From positions 1-41,672 of the forward strand of contig JAJEGM010000042.1 of the NCBI GenBank assembly GCA_022819825.1: DNA of 41,672 nucleotides. Reading direction: 5' to 3'. The notes beneath the pieces were generated by a model. That model made no database searches, was not told the origin of the DNA, and saw nothing but the letters and a program-made list of their open reading frames with translations. This document shows, piece by piece, positions 1 to 8,009 of this stretch. Position 1 is the stretch's first letter. Every line of letters begins with the position of its first letter. The position numbers and the translations under genes are program-made. The stretch is from Acidimicrobiia bacterium (lineage in GTDB: Bacteria; Actinomycetota; Acidimicrobiia; Acidimicrobiales; Bin134).

Positions 1-87
1 CGCGTCATCGACCACACCACCGGCGAACTCCTCCGCACCCTCGTCCTCAACCCCCAACGCGACTACCAACCCCAACCCAAACCATGA
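1..87 (+). CDS. IS481-like transposase, C-terminal fragment (starts before window)
   Basis: An open frame runs in from the left edge and stops at TGA 85-87, giving the last 28 residues of a protein. The tail contains TTGELLRTLVL followed by NPQRDYQP. This strongly resembles the C-terminus of actinobacterial IS481-type (rve integrase core) transposases, where a TTGELLR-x-L-x(2)-(D/N)P-x-RDYQ tail follows the DDE catalytic domain. The catalytic part lies outside the window, so intactness cannot be judged. The probable terminal repeat of the element follows about 30 bases downstream. The family call rests on recalled similarity of a short tail. Confidence 0.6.
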   Translation, partial: RVIDHTTGELLRTLVLNPQRDYQPQPKP

Positions 88-118
88 AAAACACCCGCCC
101 GCGCAGGTTCACGCCTTT

Positions 119-139
119 CCGATGTCTTGACACATCACA
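119..139. repeat. Probable terminal inverted repeat (right end) of the IS481-like element
   Basis: The sequence reads CCGATGTCTTGACACATCAC followed by A. Its reverse complement begins TGTGATGTGTCAAG, and IS481-family ends typically begin with TGT. It lies about 30 bases past the transposase stop, as expected for an IS end. The matching left end is outside the window, so the exact boundary and any target duplication cannot be seen. The element would end about 4 bases from the 3' end of the tRNA-Leu gene. Confidence 0.5.
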
Positions 140-143
140 ATTG

Positions 144-228
144 TGCGCCAGGTGGGATTTGAACCCACACGGGCTTGCGCCCACAGGGACCTAAACCCTG
201 CGCGTCTGCCAAATTCCGCCACTGGCGC
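144..228 (-). tRNA. tRNA-Leu (anticodon UAG)
   Basis: The minus strand folds as a class II tRNA. The acceptor stem is GCGCCAG/CTGGCGC and the T arm is GTGGG-TTCAAAT-CCCAC. The anticodon stem is CAGGG/CCCTG with loop TTTAGGT, giving anticodon TAG (reads CUA/CUG-type Leu codons). A long variable arm (around GGGCGCAAGCCC) is typical of tRNA-Leu. The 3' CCA is not encoded and the discriminator base is A. It lies 19 bases downstream of the rdgB stop on the same strand, so it may share that transcript. Confidence 0.95.
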
Positions 229-247
229 GTAGCTCGATGGGGTCAGG

Positions 248-840
248 CTACAGGCCCAATTGGGCAGCCAAAGACCGAAATGCCCGGCCCCGGTGGGAGA
301 TTGCGTTCTTCTCGTCGGGCGACATCTCGGCGAAAGTGCGCCCGTCTCCCCCATCGGGGACGAACACCGGGTCGTAGCCGAAGCCCCCGTCTCCACGGGG
401 TGCGGCGGCGATGGCTCCCGACATCATGCCTTCGGCCAGCAACTCGCGGCCGTCGGGAAAGACGACCACTGCAACTGTGCGGAAGCGGGCAGACCGGTCG
501 GCTGCTCCCTCGAGATCGGCCAGTAGCCGGGCCCGGTTGTCGGCGTCATCGGCGTGCTCACCGGCATAGCGGGCCGACCGCACGCCCGGAGCGCCTCCCA
601 GTGCAGTCACCTCCAGGCCGGTGTCGTCGGCGACTGCGGGCTGTCCGGTGTGCCCGCACACTGCGGCCGCCTTCAGCCGGGCGTTGGCCTCCAGGGTGTC
701 ACCGTCCTCGATCACTTCGCCCAGATCGGCGGGTCGAGGCAGCAGTTCAACCGCCGATCCCAAGATGGCGGCGATCTCAGTCAGCTTGTGGGGGTTGGCG
801 GTGGCCGCCACCAGCCGCGGTCGCTCACCTGAGGCGAGGC

Positions 841-844
<4 letters not shown>
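248..844 (-). CDS. rdgB: XTP/dITP diphosphatase (non-canonical purine NTP pyrophosphatase, RdgB/Ham1)
   Basis: This 198-residue protein should hydrolyse XTP, dITP and ITP to monophosphates plus PPi, keeping deaminated purines out of DNA and RNA. The N-terminal T-x-N-x2-K motif (TANPHK, residues 15-20) binds substrate. ADDTGLEV near residue 72 holds the metal and catalytic acidic residues. GFGYDPVF and the C-terminal [10 protein letters not shown] complete the Ham1 signature. Length is normal for the family. The start is TTG, overlapping the upstream rph stop as TTGA, so the pair is probably translationally coupled. rph-rdgB adjacency is common in bacteria, which supports the call. Confidence 0.95.
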
Positions 845-1572
<728 letters not shown>

Positions 1573-1660
1573 CGTTGACCTGCTCTCATTCGCCACACCT
1601 CAATTCTTGGTGCCTCTCGGCTGCTTCGACCACTGGGGCACGATACAAGAGCCCAAAGAG

Positions 1661-1718
1661 GAACGGCCTCGACTCTGGCGGGATGAGTCGAGGCCGTTCG
1701 GCTGGAGCTGTGCTCCAG
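1661..1718 (-). terminator. Two adjacent hairpins between cysM and rph, probable terminator
   Basis: A perfect 15-bp inverted repeat (GAACGGCCTCGACTC at 1661-1675 with GAGTCGAGGCCGTTC at 1685-1699, 9-nt loop) is followed by a second 7-bp hairpin (CTGGAGC/GCTCCAG, 1702-1718, 3-nt loop). On the minus strand the large stem is followed by TTCCTCTTT, a weak T-rich tail. The position after cysM and before rph fits a rho-independent or attenuator-type terminator. A protein-binding palindrome is an alternative. Confidence 0.55.
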
Positions 1719-1793
1719 CGTGGTGGTGTGGTTTGGGTATGGAAATTCTAGCAGCGCGGGGTGCTTATAGCACATCAAGGACCACAAAACCCG

Positions 1794-1819
1794 TCCAAGT
1801 GGGGATTTTTTCACTTGGA
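1794..1819 (-). terminator. Hairpin just after cysM stop
   Basis: TCCAAGTG (1794-1801) pairs with CACTTGGA (1812-1819) across a 10-base loop, beginning two bases after the cysM stop codon. On the minus strand an A-rich loop follows the first arm, and GGGTTTTG lies shortly after the second arm. This is a moderate terminator candidate for the mec-cysM unit. Confidence 0.45.
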
Positions 1820-1821
1820 GT

Positions 1822-2772
1822 TCAGAAATAGATGATCGACTCGGCTCGAGCGGTTACCTGGTCGATCGGGTCGGTCCATGCCCCAGTGGACAGGTACTTC
1901 CAACCGCCGTCGGCCGAAACCACGACCACCGCGCCCTCGTCAGTCCGCTCGGCCACTCGGGCGGCCCCGGCCAGTGCTGCCCCGGTGGAGATCCCGGCGA
2001 AGATGCCGGCCTCCTCGGCCAGCCGCCGGGTCCACTCGATCGACTCCCGGGGTCTCACGATGCGCTTGCCGTCCAAGAGCTGGTCGCCGCCCCATTTCTC
2101 ATAGACCGGGGGGATGAACCCGTCGTCCAGGCTGCGGAGGCCGTCCACCATCTCCCCCGCGGGGGGCTCCACCGCCAGCACCTGCACCGAGGGTTTGCGC
2201 TCCTTGAGATAGGCGCCCACCCCCATCAGAGTGCCGCTGGTGCCCAGTCCCGACACGAAGTGGGTGATCTCGGGGCAGTCGGCGTAGATCTCCGGCCCGG
2301 TGGTGTTGTAGTGGGCCCGAGGGTTGGCCTCGTTGCCGTACTGGTAGAGGAACGCCCATTCCGGGTTGTCATCGGCAAGCCTCTGGGCCATGCGGACGGC
2401 CCCGTTGGATCCCTCGGCCCCCGGCGACCAGATGATCTCGGCTCCGAACACCTCCAGCAACTGACGGCGCTCGGCCGAGACGTTCTCGGGCATGACGATT
2501 TTGATGGGATAGCCCCGGAGTCGGGCGATCATGGCCAGGGCGATCCCGGTGTTCCCCGACGACGGCTCGATGATGGTGTGGCCCGGTTCCAGCGTGCCGT
2601 CGGCCTCGGCCTCGAGGATCATCTCGCGCGCCACCCGGTCTTTGACCGACCCGGCCGGGTTTACCCCCTCAAGCTTGACTTGGATGGCCACCGATGGGTT
2701 TGGCGACAACACACTTACGTCGACCATGGGGGTGTTTCCGATCAGATCAATCACCGATTTGTGCGCGGCCAC
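1822..2772 (-). CDS. cysM: Cysteine synthase, CysM type (O-phosphoserine/CysO-thiocarboxylate-type)
   Basis: This 316-residue PLP enzyme belongs to the cysteine synthase family. The PLP lysine is K44 in NPAGSVKDR, and EPSSGNTGI binds the substrate carboxylate. The stretches MPENVSAERRQLLEVFGAEI, PEITHFVSGLGTSGTLMG and GWKYLSTGAW resemble Mycobacterium tuberculosis CysM (Rv1336) more than CysK. CysM joins O-phosphoserine to sulfide carried as a thiocarboxylate on CysO. The start is GTG, preceded by TGAGG. The mec gene lies 22 bp upstream, as in mycobacteria, but the cysO gene that normally sits between them is absent. General O-acetylserine sulfhydrylase activity remains possible. Confidence 0.88.
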   Translation of the reverse strand: MAAHKSVIDLIGNTPMVDVSVLSPNPSVAIQVKLEGVNPAGSVKDRVAREMILEAEADGTLEPGHTIIEPSSGNTGIALAMIARLRGYPIKIVMPENVSAERRQLLEVFGAEIIWSPGAEGSNGAVRMAQRLADDNPEWAFLYQYGNEANPRAHYNTTGPEIYADCPEITHFVSGLGTSGTLMGVGAYLKERKPSVQVLAVEPPAGEMVDGLRSLDDGFIPPVYEKWGGDQLLDGKRIVRPRESIEWTRRLAEEAGIFAGISTGAALAGAARVAERTDEGAVVVVSADGGWKYLSTGAWTDPIDQVTARAESIIYF

Positions 2773-2794
2773 GGGCCTCAGATTACCCGGATGC

Positions 2795-3211
2795 CTACCC
2801 CTCGACGGCTACCGGTTCCTCGGAAATGGCCCCGTCGACGATCCGGTAGCAGCGCAGCGCGGGTTCGGGATCCTTCAACGACACGATCACATAGAGCAGT
2901 GCTCCAAAGGGGTCGAAGGCCGAGGCATCGCGCACATCAGTAGGCGACGGATAGGCGGTGGTGTGGGTGTGAGAGTGCATCACCGCTACCAGCGTCAGCC
3001 CCTCGTCATCGGCGGTCCGCTCCACCTGGAGATATTCGGCATCATCCAGCCGATAGATCTGGCTCGACTCCGCCGCATTCCGCACCGGAAAGAACCGGTT
3101 CACCACCTCTTTGCCAGCCGGAGCAGCCAGCAGCCCACAAGCCTCATTCGGCAATCCCGCCAACGCATGGGCGATGACCTCCGAATAAACCCCCCCACTC
3201 AACCGCAGCAC
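2795..3211 (-). CDS. mec: Mec-like JAMM/MPN+ metalloprotease (CysO-cysteine peptidase)
   Basis: This 138-residue JAB1/MPN/Mov34 protein should be a zinc peptidase that releases cysteine from the C-terminus of a sulfur-carrier protein. The full JAMM motif is visible: catalytic E23, then H79-S-H81, S89 and D92 (HSHTHTTAYPSPTD). NEACGLLAAP and YRIVDGAISEEPV match the layout of mycobacterial Mec (Rv1334). The start is GTG at 3211. It is co-directional with cysM 22 bp downstream and divergent from thpR. No cysO-like ubiquitin-fold gene lies in the window, so the partner must be elsewhere or different. Confidence 0.85.
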   Translation of the reverse strand: MLRLSGGVYSEVIAHALAGLPNEACGLLAAPAGKEVVNRFFPVRNAAESSQIYRLDDAEYLQVERTADDEGLTLVAVMHSHTHTTAYPSPTDVRDASAFDPFGALLYVIVSLKDPEPALRCYRIVDGAISEEPVAVEG

Positions 3212-3270
3212 CCGCTCACCCTACCCGGCCCGGGGTCTAGGCAGTTCGCCTCTGGAATCGGATACGGCTC

Positions 3271-3795
3271 ATGGCCTGCGATGATTTCAAGGTGGCCCGG
3301 TTGTTCTTGGCTGTATTTCCGCCGGTGGGTGTCATTGAGCGGCTGGGCGAGTTGGAGCGGCCGGAGGTGGAGGGGTTGCGGTGGACGAACCGGGAGCAGT
3401 GGCATATCACGCTGAGGTTTTTTGGGGAGGCGGAGCAGGGCGATGTGGAGGACAGCTTGCAGGGGTTTCGGGGGGTGGCGTCCACCGTGCTGCTCGGGCC
3501 GGCTAGCAGGTGGCTGGGGACGCGGGTGCTGGCGCTACCAGCAGATGGGCTAGACGATTTGGCCGCCGAGGTGCGAGCTCGGACTGAGACCATTGGACAG
3601 GCACCCGAACGCCGGAATTTCACCGGACACCTCACGTTGGCTCGGACCCGAAAGCGATCGCCCGGTGCTGTGGTCAGCCAGTCCTTCGACGCTCAATTCA
3701 AAACCACAGAACTTTGGCTGGTGTCCAGCCAGCTCCACTCCGATGGCGCCCGCTACACCAAGCTGAGCCATTGGCCGCTGGGGGAAGGGGGCTGA
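3271..3795 (+). CDS. thpR: RNA 2',3'-cyclic phosphodiesterase (ThpR/LigT-type 2H phosphoesterase)
   Basis: This 174-residue protein has the two HxTx motifs that define 2H phosphoesterases, H45-I-T-L and H120-L-T-L, spaced 75 residues apart as in ThpR. It also has the N-terminal RLFLAVFPP strand and a LWLVSSQL strand near the C-terminus. The expected reaction opens 2',3'-cyclic phosphate RNA ends to 2'-phosphomonoesters; the biological substrate is usually unclear. The ATG at 3271 is used, though a GTG a few codons downstream (ARLFLAV) would fit family starts as well. Convergent with pcm, sharing a hairpin at the stops. Confidence 0.85.
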   Translation: MACDDFKVARLFLAVFPPVGVIERLGELERPEVEGLRWTNREQWHITLRFFGEAEQGDVEDSLQGFRGVASTVLLGPASRWLGTRVLALPADGLDDLAAEVRARTETIGQAPERRNFTGHLTLARTRKRSPGAVVSQSFDAQFKTTELWLVSSQLHSDGARYTKLSHWPLGEGG

Positions 3796-3811
3796 GCGAG
3801 ACCCCGCTCAG
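3792..3811. terminator. Hairpin spanning the convergent stops of thpR and pcm
   Basis: CTGAGCG (3792-3798) pairs with CGCTCAG (3805-3811) around a 6-base loop. The stem contains the TGA stop of thpR on the plus strand and the TGA of pcm on the minus strand. The symmetry and position suggest a bidirectional termination or transcript-end structure, although there is no strong T tract. Confidence 0.5.
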
Positions 3812-4449
3812 GGCTCTTCGACGAGGGGAACGAATCTCACGGGGCAGAACCGCTTGGAGGTGGTCTCGTCCCCTGCTCGGGTGACGAGAGTCAGGTTCTG
3901 GGTGAAAGAGGACGGCCCGACAGGGATGACCAGCCGTCCGCCGTAGGCCAGCTGTTCAAGCAATTGCTGCGGGATGCTGGGGGCTGCTGCGGTAACCACC
4001 ACTGCGTCATAGGGGGCACCCGGCGGATGGCCCTGTGAGCCGTCGCCACACACCACCGTGGCGTTGGCATACCCCAAGTTGTCCAAGACTTTGGCCGCGG
4101 CGTCGGCCAGCTTCCGGTGGCGCTCCATCGTGACTACTGAGGCGGCCAGCTCGGCTAGCACCGCGGCCCCGTAGCCCGAACCGGTTCCCACTTCCAGCAC
4201 CCGATGTTCCCGTTCAATGGCCGCGGCCTCGGCCATCAGGGCGACGATGTAGGGCTGCGAGATGGTCTGGCCCGCCGAGATGGGCAACGGGTGGTCTTTG
4301 TAGGCATCGCCCGCCAGCGTTCGGGACACGAACCGATGGCGGGGGACCGACCTCATGGCGGCCAGAACCCGGGGGTCGCGAACCCCGCGGCCTTCGATCT
4401 GGCGACGCACCATGGCCAGCCGCCGATCTCGGTGCCGATCTTCGGCCAT
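3808..4449 (-). CDS. pcm: Protein-L-isoaspartate O-methyltransferase
   Basis: This 213-residue SAM-dependent enzyme methylates L-isoaspartyl residues so that damaged proteins can be repaired. The N-terminal region has VPRHRFV and then PLPISAGQTISQPYIVALM, the PCMT substrate motif. VLEVGTGSGYGAAVLAEL is the SAM-binding glycine loop, and YDAVVVTAAAPSIPQQLLEQL gives motif IV. GGRLVIPVG completes the fold. Start is ATG at 4449. It stands alone on the minus strand, separated from the upstream small membrane protein by a weak hairpin. Confidence 0.93.
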   Translation of the reverse strand: MAEDRHRDRRLAMVRRQIEGRGVRDPRVLAAMRSVPRHRFVSRTLAGDAYKDHPLPISAGQTISQPYIVALMAEAAAIEREHRVLEVGTGSGYGAAVLAELAASVVTMERHRKLADAAAKVLDNLGYANATVVCGDGSQGHPPGAPYDAVVVTAAAPSIPQQLLEQLAYGGRLVIPVGPSSFTQNLTLVTRAGDETTSKRFCPVRFVPLVEEP

Positions 4450-4466
4450 GCCTAATGATGCTTCAA

Positions 4467-4486
4467 CTGCCCCATCTCAGGGGCAG
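4467..4486 (-). terminator. Weak hairpin between the small membrane protein gene and pcm
   Basis: CTGCCCC (4467-4473) pairs with GGGGCAG (4480-4486) with a 6-base loop, just after the TAG stop at 4495-4497 on the minus strand. There is little T tract, so termination is only possible. Confidence 0.35.
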
Positions 4487-4494
4487 GGAGTGCT

Positions 4495-4926
4495 CTAGAC
4501 GCCGCTTGACCTCGCTACGGGATAGGCGCTGGTCTCGTCGAACACCGCTTGCAGGGCATCAGCGTCGCGGGTGAAGTCGCCGTCGTGCTCGGCAGCCGCA
4601 CTCCATGGGGGTGCTGGCGCCCACCACGGCGGCAACTCGGAGCCGCCCTCGGTTGTCTCTTCCGGTATGAAGGCCAAACACCACTGCCACGAGCCCTTCT
4701 CACCGCCATCCTCCTCTTCAGGATGGCCCCCAGGGGGTACCAGAGCGTAGGTGAATCCCGGACCGGGGCCTGACCTCTCAAAATCACGGGTCGCAGGACC
4801 ATACGACTCGAGGTCGCCAGACACAGTCCGGCGGGAATGCGGTAGCCGGGCGGCGACAAAGGGCAGTGCCAGCAGCAGTACGACGATGATCGAGGTAACG
4901 ACCGTCGTCAGGTTTAGTTCAGGCAT
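4495..4926 (-). CDS. Hypothetical single-pass membrane protein
   Basis: I do not recognise this family. The ATG at 4926 (MPELNLTTVV) is preferred over a start 14 codons upstream because GGAGG lies 8 bases before it. That gives 143 residues. Residues about 5-27 (TVVTSIIVVLLLALPFVAA) form one membrane helix. The rest is soluble, rich in Pro, Gly, Trp and acidic residues, including GSWQWCLAFIPEE and ELPPWWAPAPPW. The topology could be N-out or N-in with the tail on the other side. It is flanked by pcm and mscR but not obviously co-transcribed with mscR (about 150 bp gap). Function unknown. Confidence 0.6.
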   Translation of the reverse strand: MPELNLTTVVTSIIVVLLLALPFVAARLPHSRRTVSGDLESYGPATRDFERSGPGPGFTYALVPPGGHPEEEDGGEKGSWQWCLAFIPEETTEGGSELPPWWAPAPPWSAAAEHDGDFTRDADALQAVFDETSAYPVARSSGV

Positions 4927-5080
4927 ATCGGGTGCCTCCGTCAAGAGCAGACACGACGGCCTACTCAAGCCTCATTGGCCCCATTAGCCCCACCCGCAAC
5001 AGAAAAGGGTAGCGATTGCCCCTTCTCGGGGTCAACACAGTTATCGACCGTTGTGCAACAAATCGATGAGCCGAAAGGCC

Positions 5081-6163
5081 TCAGACCACTACCACCGACC
5101 GGAGCACTTCTCCCCGCTCCATGGCGTGAAACGCCTCCTCAACGTCCTCCAGCGAGATGGTCTCCGACACGAACCGCTCCAAGTTCAGCCGTCCCTGGAG
5201 GTACAGATCGATCAGCATGGGGAAGTCCCGCGACGGCAGGCAATCGCCGTACCACGACGACTTGAGCACACCCCCTCGTCCGAACACCTCGATCATGGGC
5301 AGCTCGATCTTCATCTCCGGATTGGGCACCCCCACCAGCACCACAACCCCGGCCAGATCCCGGGCGTAGAAAGCTTGCTCGTAAGTCTGGGGCAAACCGA
5401 TGGCCTCGATGGCCACGTCCACCCCGTGGCCCCCGGTGAGTTCTCTGATCCGCTCCACCGGATCTTCCCGGGTGGAGTTGATGGTGTGGGTGGCGCCAAA
5501 TTCCTTGGCCCACTCCAGCTTGGTGTCATCTATGTCCACCCCGATGATGGTGTGCGCTCCGGCCAGGCGGGATCCCTCGATGGCCGCGTCGCCAACCCCT
5601 CCGCAGCCGAAAACGGCCACCGAGTCGCCCCGGCCGACTCCGCCGGTGTTGATGGCCGCCCCCAACCCGGCCATCACTCCGCAGCCGATCAGACCAGCCA
5701 CCTCGGGACTGGCCGCGGGGTTGACCTTGGTGGCTTGGCCCGCCGCAACCAGCGTCTTCTCGGCGAAAGCTCCGATGCCCAGCGCCGGTGAAAGCTCCTG
5801 GCCGTCCAGCGTCATCTTCTGGGTGGCGTTGTGGGTGGCGAAGCAGTACCAAGGACGGCCCCGCAGGCACGCCCGGCATTTGCCGCACACTGCCCGCCAG
5901 TTGAGGACCACGAAGTCGCCAGGGGCCACTTCGGTCACGTCGCTGCCCACTGCCTCCACCACTCCGGCTGCCTCATGACCCAACAGGAACGGAAACTCGT
6001 CATTGATGGCCCCCTCCCGATAGTGCAGATCGGTGTGGCACACACCGCAGGCCTGCACGGCCACCAAGGCTTCGCCTGGCCCGGGATCGGGCACCTCGAT
6101 GGTCTCGATGCTGACCGGCTCGCCTTTGGCCTTGGCGATTACGGCTCGAACCTGCTGGGCCAT
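5081..6163 (-). CDS. mscR: S-(hydroxymethyl)mycothiol dehydrogenase-type zinc alcohol dehydrogenase
   Basis: This 360-residue class III-like zinc ADH probably oxidises the formaldehyde-mycothiol adduct with NAD+ and may also reduce S-nitrosomycothiol. It keeps catalytic zinc ligands (C39 in [16 protein letters not shown]), structural zinc cysteines ([15 protein letters not shown]) and the NAD loop [53 protein letters not shown] and [10 protein letters not shown] closely match mycobacterial MscR (Rv2259). The start is the ATG at 6163, with AGGAG six bases upstream; the longer ATG start at 6193 lacks family similarity. It implies the cell makes mycothiol. Confidence 0.9.
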   Translation of the reverse strand: MAQQVRAVIAKAKGEPVSIETIEVPDPGPGEALVAVQACGVCHTDLHYREGAINDEFPFLLGHEAAGVVEAVGSDVTEVAPGDFVVLNWRAVCGKCRACLRGRPWYCFATHNATQKMTLDGQELSPALGIGAFAEKTLVAAGQATKVNPAASPEVAGLIGCGVMAGLGAAINTGGVGRGDSVAVFGCGGVGDAAIEGSRLAGAHTIIGVDIDDTKLEWAKEFGATHTINSTREDPVERIRELTGGHGVDVAIEAIGLPQTYEQAFYARDLAGVVVLVGVPNPEMKIELPMIEVFGRGGVLKSSWYGDCLPSRDFPMLIDLYLQGRLNLERFVSETISLEDVEEAFHAMERGEVLRSVVVV

Positions 6164-6248
6164 CTGCTGCTCCTTTCGTCCGACCATCGGCAACCGCCGC
6201 CGAGGCCACCTGCCGCGAACCTACTACGCGCTGAGAAAAAGCTGTCGT

Positions 6249-7142
6249 TTAGGTGTCCAGGAAGCGAGTGACCGCGATGCCTGAACCCACCGTGCCCACG
6301 ATGGCACCCAACCCCACCATCTGGAACCCCAGCGTCCAGACCCGGGAGGGATCGACGGTGAAGCCCCGCAGCAGCTCCAAGGTGACGTCGTCGTTGATCA
6401 CGCTGAAGAAGTTGTTGGTGAGCCAGATGAGCGGAATGGCAATCACCCCGCCGATGAGGCCTTGGACGAGCCCCTCGAACATGAATGGCACCCGGATGAA
6501 CCAGTTGGTGGCACCGACCAGCTTCATCACCTCGATATCCCGTCGACGGGAGAACAGCGCCATGCGGATCGTGTTCAAGATCAGCACGGCAGCGGCCACC
6601 AACAAGACGATGGCGATGATGATCACTCGCTGGCGCAACCCGCTGGACAAGTCCTCGATGGCCCGGATCGTCTCGCTGGCGGTGACCACTCTGGCTACCC
6701 CAGGCTGGGCGCGGAATGCCGCGGCCAACTCGTCAACCCGCTCCGGCAGGGTGTCGGTGGGCTTGACCCGGAACGAAGCCGGCAGCCGCTCCGGCGTGAT
6801 CACCTCTACAAGCTCAGGCGAATCGCCCAAGAGGTCCTGCACTTCGGCGTAGGCCTCGTCCTTGTCGATATAGGTGAACCCGCTGACCTCGGGGGAATCC
6901 TCGAGCTGGCGGCGGATGTCGGCCTCCAACTCCGGGCTGATCTCGGGGTCGGTGAAGACGATGAACTCCACACCGTCCTTCCAGCGGACAGTGGCGTTGT
7001 CCACGGCGTCGCCGAACAGCAGCGCCGCGCCCAGCAGCGTCAGCGAGATGGTGACTGTGATGATGGTGGCCAGTGTGAGGGTGATGTTGCGGCGGAAGTT
7101 GCTGGCCGTCTCCCGCAGGACATAGTCCAACTTGAGGCTCAT
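6249..7142 (-). CDS. ftsX: Cell division ABC transporter-like permease FtsX
   Basis: This 297-residue membrane protein pairs with FtsE to control septal peptidoglycan hydrolases. One N-terminal helix (near residues 19-45, TLTLATIITVTISLTLLGAALLF) precedes a periplasmic domain of about 120 residues. Three C-terminal helices follow (VIIIAIVLLVAAAVLILNT, the segment around FMFEGLVQGLIGGVIAIPLIW, and MVGLGAIVGTVGSGIAV). RRRDIEVMKLVGATNWFIRVPFMFEG is the FtsX/MacB-type coupling segment. It lies 53 bp downstream of ftsE. smpB, which often follows ftsX in Actinobacteria, is not next; mscR is. Confidence 0.95.
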   Translation of the reverse strand: MSLKLDYVLRETASNFRRNITLTLATIITVTISLTLLGAALLFGDAVDNATVRWKDGVEFIVFTDPEISPELEADIRRQLEDSPEVSGFTYIDKDEAYAEVQDLLGDSPELVEVITPERLPASFRVKPTDTLPERVDELAAAFRAQPGVARVVTASETIRAIEDLSSGLRQRVIIIAIVLLVAAAVLILNTIRMALFSRRRDIEVMKLVGATNWFIRVPFMFEGLVQGLIGGVIAIPLIWLTNNFFSVINDDVTLELLRGFTVDPSRVWTLGFQMVGLGAIVGTVGSGIAVTRFLDT

Positions 7143-7195
7143 CGGCTCGCGCCCGCCAAACGACCGGCCTCACCGAGCTCGCGAAAGCCCATCGG

Positions 7196-7873
7196 CTATT
7201 CGTACACGCCCCGGGACTGATCCCGGACGATCTGGCCCCGGTCCAACTCCACAACCCGGCGGCGCATCTTGTCGACAATGCTGCGGTCGTGGGTGGCCAT
7301 CACCACCGTGGTGCCGGTGCGATTGATGCGGTCCAGCAGCGTCATGATGCCCAGCGAGGTGTTCGGGTCGAGGTTTCCGGTGGGCTCATCGGCCAACAGG
7401 ATCAGCGGACGGTTGACAAAGGCCCGGGCGATGGACACCCGCTGCTGCTCCCCTCCCGACAGCTCGTCGGGATAGTTGTGCATCTTCTTGGACAGGCCCA
7501 CCAGTTCCAAGATGGCCGGCACCTTGGACTTGATCACGCTTCGGGGGCTGCCGATCACCTCCAGCGCGAAGGCCACGTTCTGAACCACGGTCTTGTTGGG
7601 CAGAAGCTTGAAGTCTTGAAAGACGCAGCCGATGTTGCGGCGCAAAAAGGGCACCTTCCAACTCGGCAGCTTGCCGATGTCCCGCCCAGCGACAAACACC
7701 CGGCCCCGGTCGGGCTTCTCCTCTTTGTTGAGCAGGCGCATGAACGTGGACTTGCCCGAGCCCGACGGACCCACCAAGAAGACGAACTCCCCCCGCTGCA
7801 CTTCACAGGAGGCGTTCTGAAGGGCGAGCACCTCGCCCTTGTACACCTTGGTGACGTTCTCCATTCTGATCAT
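7196..7873 (-). CDS. ftsE: Cell division ATP-binding protein FtsE
   Basis: This 225-residue ABC ATPase partners FtsX. Walker A is GPSGSGKST, the signature is [15 protein letters not shown], Walker B is [13 protein letters not shown], and the switch histidine follows in VVMATHD. The start chosen is ATG 7873 ([14 protein letters not shown]), matching the standard FtsE N-terminus; the open frame extends 12 codons upstream without family similarity. It follows prfB by about 136 bp, the prfB-ftsE-ftsX order known from mycobacteria. Confidence 0.96.
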   Translation of the reverse strand: MIRMENVTKVYKGEVLALQNASCEVQRGEFVFLVGPSGSGKSTFMRLLNKEEKPDRGRVFVAGRDIGKLPSWKVPFLRRNIGCVFQDFKLLPNKTVVQNVAFALEVIGSPRSVIKSKVPAILELVGLSKKMHNYPDELSGGEQQRVSIARAFVNRPLILLADEPTGNLDPNTSLGIMTLLDRINRTGTTVVMATHDRSIVDKMRRRVVELDRGQIVRDQSRGVYE

Positions 7874-8009
7874 GCGATGTGAACTCCGAACTGCGAACCG
7901 GGCTCGCACCCCCCTTCGGCGGCCTGGAAAGCTCGACCAACGCTACCACCGGCTCCATGCCCCACTCGCGCACCCTTCCCCCCAATTCCTGGGTCGAACC
8001 CGGCAAAAC

